From the NCBI GenBank assembly GCA_020845495.1, contig JADLFM010000171.1:1-24607 (forward strand): a DNA stretch of 24,607 bases, given 5' to 3'. The notes under the pieces were generated by a model. That model saw only the letters and a program-made list of their open reading frames with translations, had not been told where the DNA came from and ran no database searches. The translations under genes and the position numbers were made by a program. The stretch is from Chloroflexota bacterium. GTDB lineage: Bacteria; Chloroflexota; UBA6077; JACCZL01. Positions 8,193 to 16,138 of the stretch are shown here, piece after piece; the stretch's first letter is position 1; each line of letters starts with the position of its first letter.

Positions 8193-11100
8193 ACCTTCAG
8201 GATCACTACGAATTCCGCTCGCGGATGGTCGACTATCTCGCGACCGACGTGCTCGGTCCGTCGGCACCCGACGAGATACTGGACGATGCGCCACTCGAGC
8301 AATACGTGACTGGAATTCTCTACCCCTGCCGAGGGGAAGCCCAAGTGCCACCGGATCCGGCCGAGGATCTTGATGCCGTCGACGACGATTTCGACTCCCC
8401 GCCGGATCCCCCGGTCTCGCTGGCGAATCGTCGCTATCCGTCCTCGATGGGCCTGACATTCGCCGTAGATACGAGCGTCGCGGATACCCTCTCAGTCCAG
8501 GTTGAAGCTGCACTGTATGAGGAGATCCCCGGCGACAAGCCGGAAGCTCAGGAAGGGCCCTATCGGCGGCGCTTCGGGGGCCTCGGCTCCGGCAGCCGCT
8601 GGCGACGCATCCCTCGCTCCTGGAACCGGCCAGCCATTCGCATCGACACACCAGGCGATCAAACAATCGAGCTAGAGGAAGACCTAGAACTCTTCGTTAG
8701 GGTTCGCGTTCCCGACGCGCACGCGCGGGCATCGGTCACCGTGGTGGTCGTCAACCGAAAGGCCGTTGAATCGGGGCTCCGGGACGCCGCCGCCTACTTT
8801 CAGGCGCGCCTCGAAATCCGCTCCCCCTCTGGACCTGGAGCTTTCGTGCCGCGGCCCGCGGTGGGCTCGGCCACCTCGGATGCCGATGTTCGATCGTACC
8901 GACTGCTTTATAGGCACGCCCCAGTCTTCGCCGTCGGCCACGGGTGTTCCGCAACGTGGGATCTCGACCCGGATGGACAGCGGGCTGCGGCTGTGCGGTC
9001 CACTTTCACTCCGGAATATGAGCTTCCACTAGCCGACTCGAATCCGGACATCGACGCCAGTGGTCTCTCCATGCTTCGCCTCTCCTCGCAAGACAAACGG
9101 CAAGTGCTCCAGACTTTGAGGGACCTGGCCGGAGGCTTCGAAGCGTGGGTTGCCGGTCGGGGCGAGGTGGTGGCGTCGCTCGGGAAGGATGACGATCTAC
9201 GCCGCACAGCGGATGAGCATCTGGAGTCCGCCGCCCAAGCGCTCGGACGCATGCGGGCCGGCATCGAGCTGCTGGACTCAGATGACCTTGCATGGCAGTC
9301 TTTCCTGCTTGCCAATCGCGCCATGCTTGTCCAGCGCGCCCGAACTGAATGGCTCCAAGCTGGTGCATCGCCAGAAGGGCCGTCGGAGGACGATACACAC
9401 CGCTGGCGACCTTTCCAGCTGGCCTTCATTCTCCTGAATCTCCCCGGATTAGCACAGCCTGCGTCGGACGATCGTCGAATTGTTGACCTGCTTTGGTTTC
9501 CAACCGGCGGCGGGAAGACCGAGGCGTATCTCGGACTGATTGCCTTCACTACTTTCCTTCGTCGCCTTCGGAACGACGCTGGAGGTGGAGTCACCGCCTT
9601 GATGCGGTACACCCTTAGGCTGCTGACGATTCAGCAGTTCCAGCGCGCTTCGATGCTGATCGTGGCATGCGAGTACCTCCGCCGTAGGCGCTCGGACCTT
9701 GGACGTGACCCGATATCGATCGGGCTTTGGGTTGGACGAGATGCCACACCACTAACCCGAAAAGCCGCCGATGATGCCCTCTCGAAGATTCAAAAACACG
9801 TGCCGCTAGACGTGGGAAGCCCCATGCAGGTGCACCAATGCCCATGGTGCGGTCGCTCTCTCGGGTACAGAAACTACTACATCTCCAAGATGAACCCAAG
9901 GCTGGTCATAGCCTGCATGAACGATGTCTGCGAGTTCGGCAGCGGGCTCCCGATCTTCGTCGTCGATGAGGATGTATACGCCTACCGTCCGACTCTCCTG
10001 ATCGCAACAGTCGATAAGTTTGCCAGCCTTCCTTGGCGAGAGGACGTGAGCTCGCTATTCAACATCGGGCATCCCGAGCCTCCGCCGGAGCTTATTATTC
10101 AGGATGAGTTTCACCTTATCTCTGGACCATTGGGCACACTGACCGGCCTCTATGAAACCGTGGTCGACGAGCTAGCGAGCCGTACCGGGATCCCGCCCAA
10201 GGTCATCGCCTCCACCGCCACTATCCGCCGCGCCGCCGACCAAGCCCTGGCGGTCTTCGGGCGTCCGGTTCGCCAGTTCCCGCCACCGGGGATCGACTCT
10301 CGCGATTCGTATTTTGCCGTTGAGCGGCCAGCCGACCAGCGAGGAACGCGGCTTTATCTGGGCCTTTCGGCCCCCGGCGTCAGCCAGACAACGTTGATGA
10401 TTCGAGTTTACGCGGCGCTCCTACAGGCGGCTGCGGAGCTGCCTGGGCCAGACGACGCGCGCGACCCCTACTGGACTCTCGTCGGCTATTTCAACAGCCT
10501 TCGCGTGCTCGGAGCCGCCGAGATACAAGTTCGTGACGACGTTGAAGATCGAGTCGAGCTGCTGGCTCGCCGATCCGGGCACGTCCGCCGCCATCTCGAA
10601 CAACACATCGAGTTGACCAGTCGCGCAGAGTCGTCACGTATCCCCCAGCACCTGTCGGCGATGGCAATCTCGTATCCAGATCCTCAGGCTCTCGACGTCA
10701 TTCTCGCAACGAACATGATTTCGGTGGGCGTGGACGTTGATCGGCTGGGACTCATGGTTGTGATGGGCCAGCCCCAAGCCACCTCGGAGTACATTCAGGC
10801 GACCAGTCGTGTCGGACGGCAACACCCGGGGCTCGTGGTGACCTTGCTCAACGCAGCCAAATCCCGAGATCGCTCTCACTATGAAGCTTTCGTGACCTAC
10901 CACTCGGCACTGTATCGTCAGGTTGAAGCCACGAGTGTGACCCCATTCTCTCCGCGAGCTCGAGATCGCGCGCTGCACGCGGTGTTTGTCGCTCTCGCTC
11001 GCCTTTCCATCCCCTCGCTCCGACCGAACGCGGCAGCTGGAGACGTGGATGACGTTCGCGACGCGCTCGACGAGGTCATCGAACGTATCTGCGACCGAGT

Positions 11101-11326
11101 TCGCGTAATCGATCGCGCCTCCGTGGACGCGACGCGCGAACAGCTCACCCAAATCCGTAGGCGCTGGGAGGAGAGAGCCGACCAGCCTGGGGCGCTCTTC
11201 TTCCAACACGCCGAGCCGTCAATGGCGCTCCTCGGCGACGCGTCCCAGGGCGACGATGGGGGTGCGTTTCCTACCATGTGGAGTCTTCGAGATGTCGATG
11301 CGGAGACTCATCTCTACTTGGAGTAG
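8189..11326 (+). CDS. drmA: DISARM system helicase DrmA
   Basis: A 1045-aa SF2-like helicase of the DrmA family, a core component of DISARM anti-phage systems. DrmA has been reported to act with DrmB as the DNA-binding and translocating core. Walker A is FPTGGGKTEAYLG (about 437-449). Motif II is the family variant QDEFHLISGPLG, with its aspartate at 639 and Phe in place of Ala in DEAH. ATNMISVGVDV and QATSRVGR (around 870) are the C-terminal helicase motifs. A four-cysteine zinc site (Cys551, Cys554, Cys576, Cys581) lies between Walker A and motif II. The N-terminal 430 residues are family-specific and of unknown fold to me. The TTG start follows a full Shine-Dalgarno sequence and overlaps the previous stop. 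DrmB follows after 4 bp, the usual drmA-drmB order. Confidence 0.93.
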   Translation: MNLQDHYEFRSRMVDYLATDVLGPSAPDEILDDAPLEQYVTGILYPCRGEAQVPPDPAEDLDAVDDDFDSPPDPPVSLANRRYPSSMGLTFAVDTSVADTLSVQVEAALYEEIPGDKPEAQEGPYRRRFGGLGSGSRWRRIPRSWNRPAIRIDTPGDQTIELEEDLELFVRVRVPDAHARASVTVVVVNRKAVESGLRDAAAYFQARLEIRSPSGPGAFVPRPAVGSATSDADVRSYRLLYRHAPVFAVGHGCSATWDLDPDGQRAAAVRSTFTPEYELPLADSNPDIDASGLSMLRLSSQDKRQVLQTLRDLAGGFEAWVAGRGEVVASLGKDDDLRRTADEHLESAAQALGRMRAGIELLDSDDLAWQSFLLANRAMLVQRARTEWLQAGASPEGPSEDDTHRWRPFQLAFILLNLPGLAQPASDDRRIVDLLWFPTGGGKTEAYLGLIAFTTFLRRLRNDAGGGVTALMRYTLRLLTIQQFQRASMLIVACEYLRRRRSDLGRDPISIGLWVGRDATPLTRKAADDALSKIQKHVPLDVGSPMQVHQCPWCGRSLGYRNYYISKMNPRLVIACMNDVCEFGSGLPIFVVDEDVYAYRPTLLIATVDKFASLPWREDVSSLFNIGHPEPPPELIIQDEFHLISGPLGTLTGLYETVVDELASRTGIPPKVIASTATIRRAADQALAVFGRPVRQFPPPGIDSRDSYFAVERPADQRGTRLYLGLSAPGVSQTTLMIRVYAALLQAAAELPGPDDARDPYWTLVGYFNSLRVLGAAEIQVRDDVEDRVELLARRSGHVRRHLEQHIELTSRAESSRIPQHLSAMAISYPDPQALDVILATNMISVGVDVDRLGLMVVMGQPQATSEYIQATSRVGRQHPGLVVTLLNAAKSRDRSHYEAFVTYHSALYRQVEATSVTPFSPRARDRALHAVFVALARLSIPSLRPNAAAGDVDDVRDALDEVIERICDRVRVIDRASVDATREQLTQIRRRWEERADQPGALFFQHAEPSMALLGDASQGDDGGAFPTMWSLRDVDAETHLYLE

Positions 11327-11330
11327 TTGA

Positions 11331-13067
11331 ATGCCAAAGCAGGGATGGTCGGTTCGCCGGAGCCAGATCGTCACGACTTACGGTGTCGGAGCGATGGTGC
11401 CGGTGGGAGTCGAGTCAGTCATGGTGGCGGGTATCGATCGATGGCCGGCGGCGGATCCTGACTTGCACGAACCACGGCTCGAGCGGCAGCTTCATGTCAG
11501 TGGCTTCCGGCGTCCGCCGGCATCGGACAAGGGTGACGACCTGCCCGTTGTCCGCTTTCCCTCGTGGGTGTCATGTCCTAACCCATCCTGCAGCGTCGGC
11601 CTGGAACAGCATGACCGGCTCGTCGGGAAACGCGACAACAGGTGCCCAGTGTGTATGACCGAGCTGCTTCCTTCCCGCTTCGTCGTAGCGTGTCATAGGG
11701 GTCACATCGACGACTTTCCATATTTCTGGTGGGTCCATCGCGGTAGTAGGCCGGAGGGCGATTCGAGCCATGCGCTGTCGATCGAGTCCGCAGGCACCAG
11801 TTCCGCGCTTCGCGACATCCGCATCACCTGCACTTGTGGGCGATTCTCGACGATGGAGGGAGTCTTCTCGCGCGGTGCACTTGCCGGGCAAGCCTGCAGC
11901 GGGCGTCGGCCGTGGCTCCGCCAGGGAGAGGAGGGATGCGACCAGACCCTAAGGACGCTACAGCGAGGTGCCTCGAACGTCTGGTTCGCCGTCCTTCGGT
12001 CGGCTCTGTCGATCCCGCCTTGGTCGGAGGGAATCTTCAAAGTACTGAACCGACATTGGCAGGTGCTGAGGGCGGTTCCTACAGACGCCATTCCCGCGAC
12101 GATTGAGTCCCTGTACGCGAATACCGACATGCGTGGCGGCGGATATCAGTACACGGTCGAAGACCTCACGGCGGCCGTCGCTGATCGGAAGCGACGCGAG
12201 GGTGAGCCGGAGGCCGTCAGCGATGAATCCATCCGATCGGAGGAATTCGAAGCGCTACTGCGAGGACGGGCGGAAACCGGATCCGACGACGAGTTTGTTT
12301 GCGAGCCAGCGGATGCCATCACCCCGTTCTGTGAGAAGTTCTTCTCACGAGTGATGCTCGCGAAGCGGCTGCTCGAGGTCCGAGCCCTCGAAGGTTTCAC
12401 CAGGATTCTCCCGCCGAGTCCGGGGGACCCACCGGAGTTCAGGGCATCCCTGTCGCTGGAAGACTCGAGATGGCTGCCTGCCATTGACGTAAGCGGAGAG
12501 GGAGTCTTCATCGCTCTCGACGAACATCGTCTGTCGGAGTGGGAGAAGCGGCCCGAGGTCGTCAGGCGGGTCTCCTCGATCAACGCGAACTACAGCCGCA
12601 TCTTCGACGAACAAGGCCGAGAGCCAAACCGCGTCATTACATCCCGGCTCGTGTTGGTTCACACGCTGGCGCATATCCTGATTGCGCAATGGGCACTCGA
12701 TTCTGGGTATCCGGCCGCATCGCTGCGAGAGCGGCTCTTCGCCTCAGGGGATGGGGCAGGGATGTTGATCTACACCGCAACAAGCGATTCGGCCGGTAGC
12801 CTCGGCGGTGTCATTCAGCAAGGTCGAAGCTTGAGTCTCGAAACATCGCTTCGGGAGGCTGTCGCCCGTGCGGCGTGGTGCTCATCGGATCCACTCTGCA
12901 TCGAGGCCGACGCCGCCGGAGTCGACTCTCTCAATCTCGCCGCGTGCCACGCTTGCGTGTTGCTGCCGGAGGTCAGCTGCGAAGAAATGAACGTCCTACT
13001 CGATCGCGCGCTGATAGCCGGAGCTCCGGGATCGCCCGAACTCGCGTTCTTTGATGTGGGCGCTTGA
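11331..13067 (+). CDS. drmB: DISARM system protein DrmB (DUF1998)
   Basis: A 578-aa protein of the DrmB/DUF1998 family, the partner of DrmA in DISARM. The N-terminal third has a zinc-ribbon-like arrangement (Cys82, Cys87, Cys105, Cys108, followed by CHRGH near residue 120) and a further CTC motif near residue 165. The C-terminal DUF1998 part has LVHTLAH from about residue 444, GMLIYTATSDSAGSLGG, and then a cysteine cluster (Cys517, Cys523 and the later CHAC) typical of the family. The ATG at 11331 has GGAG seven bases upstream. The stop overlaps the start of the next gene by one base (TGATG). It is thought to support DrmA function. No enzymatic motif is visible, and its length fits the family. 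Confidence 0.93.
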   Translation: MPKQGWSVRRSQIVTTYGVGAMVPVGVESVMVAGIDRWPAADPDLHEPRLERQLHVSGFRRPPASDKGDDLPVVRFPSWVSCPNPSCSVGLEQHDRLVGKRDNRCPVCMTELLPSRFVVACHRGHIDDFPYFWWVHRGSRPEGDSSHALSIESAGTSSALRDIRITCTCGRFSTMEGVFSRGALAGQACSGRRPWLRQGEEGCDQTLRTLQRGASNVWFAVLRSALSIPPWSEGIFKVLNRHWQVLRAVPTDAIPATIESLYANTDMRGGGYQYTVEDLTAAVADRKRREGEPEAVSDESIRSEEFEALLRGRAETGSDDEFVCEPADAITPFCEKFFSRVMLAKRLLEVRALEGFTRILPPSPGDPPEFRASLSLEDSRWLPAIDVSGEGVFIALDEHRLSEWEKRPEVVRRVSSINANYSRIFDEQGREPNRVITSRLVLVHTLAHILIAQWALDSGYPAASLRERLFASGDGAGMLIYTATSDSAGSLGGVIQQGRSLSLETSLREAVARAAWCSSDPLCIEADAAGVDSLNLAACHACVLLPEVSCEEMNVLLDRALIAGAPGSPELAFFDVGA

Positions 13068-14770
13068 TGGCCCGGATGATCCCGCCGTACGTCGCAGAGC
13101 GCACGCGCAGCGCCGCCGAACGCAAGTTCTTTGTGCGCCTGCGCGATGAGCTGAGCGACGACTGGACCGTCCTGCACTCGTTGGGTGTTGCCGAGCATGC
13201 CCGAAAACCCTGGGCAGAGGTCGACTTCGTGTTGGTCGGTCCGCTCGGCGTGTTCTGCTTGGAAGTGAAGGGGGGCCGGGTTTCTCGAGCGAGTGGCATC
13301 TGGGAATTCACTGATCGTGACGGCCGAGTGTCGAAATCGAGCGAAGGACCGTTTGAGCAGGTGGGATCTGTAACGCCCCAGTTGCATCATCATCTCCGCG
13401 CGTTCGATGAGTCTCTTGCGGCTGTGCTGGTCGGCTTTGGTATCGTGACACCCGACATCGAATTCAACGCGATTGGGCCCGATGTCGACCTTCGGGTGGT
13501 TTGCGACCTTCGCGACGCCGGAAAGCCGGTCGCCAGCTATGTCAAGAGACTCGGCGAGCATTGGCAGCAGCGCTTCCCCACCAAGGGTGCCGTTCCTCCG
13601 GCAGTTCGCGCGCGTATCGTCCAGCTCCTCCGGCCTGATTTCGACCTTCGACCGTCCCTCCGATCCCGAGTGTCGGACGTCAACGGCGAACTGTTGAGCC
13701 TCACTCTGGAGCAATACCGAGTTCTCGATGGTCTTGATGAGGCTCCGCGAGTTTTGGTGCGGGGTGGCGCCGGGACGGGCAAGACATTGCTCGCGCGCGA
13801 GGAGGCGGTTCGCCAGGCCGCGGCCGGGAAGAAGGTACTGCTCTGTTGCTTCAATCGGGCCTTGGCAGAATACCTACGAGGTGGTCTGGAGGATGTCGAT
13901 GGAATCGAGGTCGCCCACTTACATGGTCTGATGGCGACTCTAATCAGAGAGGCGGGCATGCAAGACCGCCTCCAAGACATCGATGGACCTAGGCTGTTTT
14001 CAGTCTTCTACCCTAACGTCGCTCTGGATGCACTTGTCGAACTCGACCGTCTCGAGAGTTACGACGTGCTCATCGTGGACGAGGCTCAGGATCTATTGCT
14101 CGACGAATATGTGGACGTCATGGATGCGTTGCTGAAAGGGGGATTTGCGCGAGGGGTCTGGAGAGTATTTTACGATCCAAGACAGAACATCTACCAATCG
14201 CAGAACCCGCGGGCATGGCAGGCTCTCGAAGGAGGATTCCGCTTTAGGCTGTCTGTGAATTGTCGCAACACTCAGGCGATCGCGGTCACCGCTGGCCTCT
14301 TGGCGGGGGCAGCGCCGGATGAGGTGCTGAGAGCCGAAGGGCCGGAGGTTGAGCTCATCTGGTATCGGGACGCGGACCACGTGAGGCGGGAGGTCGGCAG
14401 GCTACTCGGTCGGCTCTTGGGCGCGGGAGAGCTTCAGCCCGAGCAAGTTGTCGTACTCACACGTCAGACTCTTGGGAATTGCTCTCTTCGCGGTGCACTT
14501 CCGGGCTGTGCGATCCCGGTCGGAGCGCCGAATACGCCAGGTGGGCGATTCATTCCGCATTCGACCATCTCTGGGTTCAAAGGGCTTGAGGCCGACGCAA
14601 TTGTCCTGGCGGAACTTGACGACTTGACCTCCGATGAGTCCGCCCTCCTCAATTACGTCGGGGCATCAAGAGCGCGAGCCTACCTTGCGCTCGTGATCTC
14701 GGAGTCTGCTCGAGAAACCTTCAAGAAACTCGGGAGTCGGCTGGGCGAGGCCTTGGCCCGATCCAGGTGA
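13067..14770 (+). CDS. NERD nuclease-related domain fused to UvrD-like helicase
   Basis: A 567-aa fusion. Residues about 8-110 are a NERD domain, a PD-(D/E)xK-related fold: a conserved Glu near residue 17, Asp53 in VDFVLVG, and Glu66-Val-Lys68 in LEVKGG form a complete candidate active site. An SF1 helicase follows with Walker A GGAGTGKT (233-240), DEAQD (338-342), the motif IV-like SVNCRNT, ISGFKGLEAD and a final YVGASRARAYL. It is the last gene of the + strand operon, its ATG sharing a base with the drmB stop. DISARM's usual phospholipase D-like DrmC is absent, so this protein is the best candidate for the cleaving activity of the system. That is inference, because NERD catalysis is not firmly established for most members. 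It ends 11 bp from the end of the convergent methyltransferase gene. Confidence 0.88.
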   Translation: MARMIPPYVAERTRSAAERKFFVRLRDELSDDWTVLHSLGVAEHARKPWAEVDFVLVGPLGVFCLEVKGGRVSRASGIWEFTDRDGRVSKSSEGPFEQVGSVTPQLHHHLRAFDESLAAVLVGFGIVTPDIEFNAIGPDVDLRVVCDLRDAGKPVASYVKRLGEHWQQRFPTKGAVPPAVRARIVQLLRPDFDLRPSLRSRVSDVNGELLSLTLEQYRVLDGLDEAPRVLVRGGAGTGKTLLAREEAVRQAAAGKKVLLCCFNRALAEYLRGGLEDVDGIEVAHLHGLMATLIREAGMQDRLQDIDGPRLFSVFYPNVALDALVELDRLESYDVLIVDEAQDLLLDEYVDVMDALLKGGFARGVWRVFYDPRQNIYQSQNPRAWQALEGGFRFRLSVNCRNTQAIAVTAGLLAGAAPDEVLRAEGPEVELIWYRDADHVRREVGRLLGRLLGAGELQPEQVVVLTRQTLGNCSLRGALPGCAIPVGAPNTPGGRFIPHSTISGFKGLEADAIVLAELDDLTSDESALLNYVGASRARAYLALVISESARETFKKLGSRLGEALARSR

Positions 14771-14781
14771 AGCTCATCCCC

Positions 14782-15993
14782 TCACTGGACCGCTCGTACT
14801 GCTGAACCGGATAGAGTTTGCGGCTCCACGGCCGCTCGATGGGCGGCGGTGGTGAGCTGATCTGTGGCAACGGCGAGCTCGGGGCGGTCTGCGCAGACCA
14901 TGTGCGCGCTCACTGCCTTCGCAATCGCTTCGGCAAACGGAGGCGGCACCGCGTTCCCGATCTGGCGGGCAATGCTCGTCTTCGTTCCGAACCACAGGAA
15001 AGTCTCGTTGAATCCTTGGAGGAGGCTCGCTTCCAGGTGAGTGATGGCCCGATGCTCGGATGGATGCAGGTAGCGGCCTTTCTCCGGCTTGAAGAACTCG
15101 GTGCGAATCGTCAACGCCATGCCGCCCCATTCCAGCCGGCCAAAGACATCTGTGCTGCCAGTGGCCTTGTCGAGCCAGCACCGGGGAGTGATGTCGGGTC
15201 GGCTCCGGCTTAGATCGAATCGGTTGCCGCCAGGTGGGACCTGCCGATAGCGCTCAACCGAAACGGGCGTCGGGTTTCTCGGGAAGTGAAGCATCGACCC
15301 AGCGAAAAGCTGTCCGCGTGTGATGTCGTTGGCCGGGGGCCGGGGAGGCAGAAGGTGACCAATTACCTCCTCCACCGTTCGACGGCCGGTACGCGGAATC
15401 TGAGCGGGATCGAGCGTCCCTAGACGTGACCCGATAACCACAGCTCGGCGCCGCCGCTGGGCGACGCCGAAGTCCGACGCATCCAGCACCGCCGCCCTGA
15501 CTACGTAGTTTGGGTGCATCCGCTCAGCGAACTTCGCAAACTCGGCCGAGCGTAGGAAGTGCGGGACGTTCTCGACCACAAACACCTTGGGCAGGACGGC
15601 CTCGACGACCCGCGCGTATTCGTCGATGAGCGCGTTAAGGTGTCGGTTCGAGTGCCCACCTGTCATTCGCCCAAGAGGGGAAAAACCCTGACAAGGCGGG
15701 CCGCCTACCAGGACGTCAGCCTTGGGGAACAGCTCGACAGGGATCGACTCTACCGGTCGGTCATCAACGTGCTGACCGAAGTTAGCGCGGTACGTTTCGA
15801 CCGCATCCTGATCGACCTCGACGGCGAACACGGGTTGGAAGCCGCCTCGCACAAAGCCCGCAGTCATCCCTCCCGCGCCAGCAAAGAGATCAATGAAAGT
15901 GGGCACCACGCCGGCAAAGTACGCATGTTCGGTACCCAGCGTCAAGATATTGCTCAGTTTAGTGATCTGATTGCTCTTTCCCTGTGCGGCCAC
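14782..15993 (-). CDS. DNA (cytosine-5)-methyltransferase
   Basis: A 403-aa m5C methyltransferase that would transfer a methyl group from S-adenosylmethionine to cytosine C5 in a specific site. Motif I is DLFAGAGG (35-42). Motif IV is GGPPCQGFS with catalytic Cys101. Motif VI is VVENV with Glu141. Motif VIII is QRRRR (about 173), and motif X is QIGNAVPP (from 344). The target-recognition region lies at roughly 175-300, so the recognised site cannot be read from sequence. The GTG start at 15993 has only a weak GAGGG upstream; a GTG pair at 15909/15906 is an alternative that keeps motif I. In class 2 DISARM an m5C methylase (DrmMII) marks host DNA, and this gene probably has that role, though no phylogeny was possible. 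It is convergent with the effector operon and must use its own promoter, so methylation can be set independently of the effectors. Confidence 0.93.
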   Translation of the reverse strand: MAAQGKSNQITKLSNILTLGTEHAYFAGVVPTFIDLFAGAGGMTAGFVRGGFQPVFAVEVDQDAVETYRANFGQHVDDRPVESIPVELFPKADVLVGGPPCQGFSPLGRMTGGHSNRHLNALIDEYARVVEAVLPKVFVVENVPHFLRSAEFAKFAERMHPNYVVRAAVLDASDFGVAQRRRRAVVIGSRLGTLDPAQIPRTGRRTVEEVIGHLLPPRPPANDITRGQLFAGSMLHFPRNPTPVSVERYRQVPPGGNRFDLSRSRPDITPRCWLDKATGSTDVFGRLEWGGMALTIRTEFFKPEKGRYLHPSEHRAITHLEASLLQGFNETFLWFGTKTSIARQIGNAVPPPFAEAIAKAVSAHMVCADRPELAVATDQLTTAAHRAAVEPQTLSGSAVRAVQ

Positions 15994-16138
15994 GGGAAGC
16001 CGCCCTCGAATCTGCCGGGCTCGCGTGAGACCGCTGGCGTTGCATGCCCGCGCTGCACGCGGCGGCCGAGGCTACTCGCGGGCCGGATGACCCGAAGGAC
16101 GTGATCCGAGCTGTGTGGCTTGCGTAGCGGTCTTGCCG
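15994..16138. other. Gene-free junction between defence locus and tad operon
   Basis: This 145-bp stretch lies between the end of the LysM/SARP gene and the start of the methyltransferase gene, both on the - strand. It should hold the methyltransferase promoter and the end of the tad transcript. The only structure seen is a 5-bp stem with a 5-base loop (CCGCG/CGCGG) at 16048-16062, without a T-run. No tRNA gene, attachment-site repeat or recognisable promoter boxes were found. Confidence 0.4.

Noticed and set aside
12815..13714. A long - strand open frame opposite drmB and the NERD gene
   Set aside because: It overlaps two well-supported genes and has no recognisable motif; long shadow frames are expected in G+C-rich DNA.
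16048..16062. Stem-loop CCGCG/CGCGG as a terminator
   Set aside because: The stem is only 5 bp and no T-run follows on either strand.
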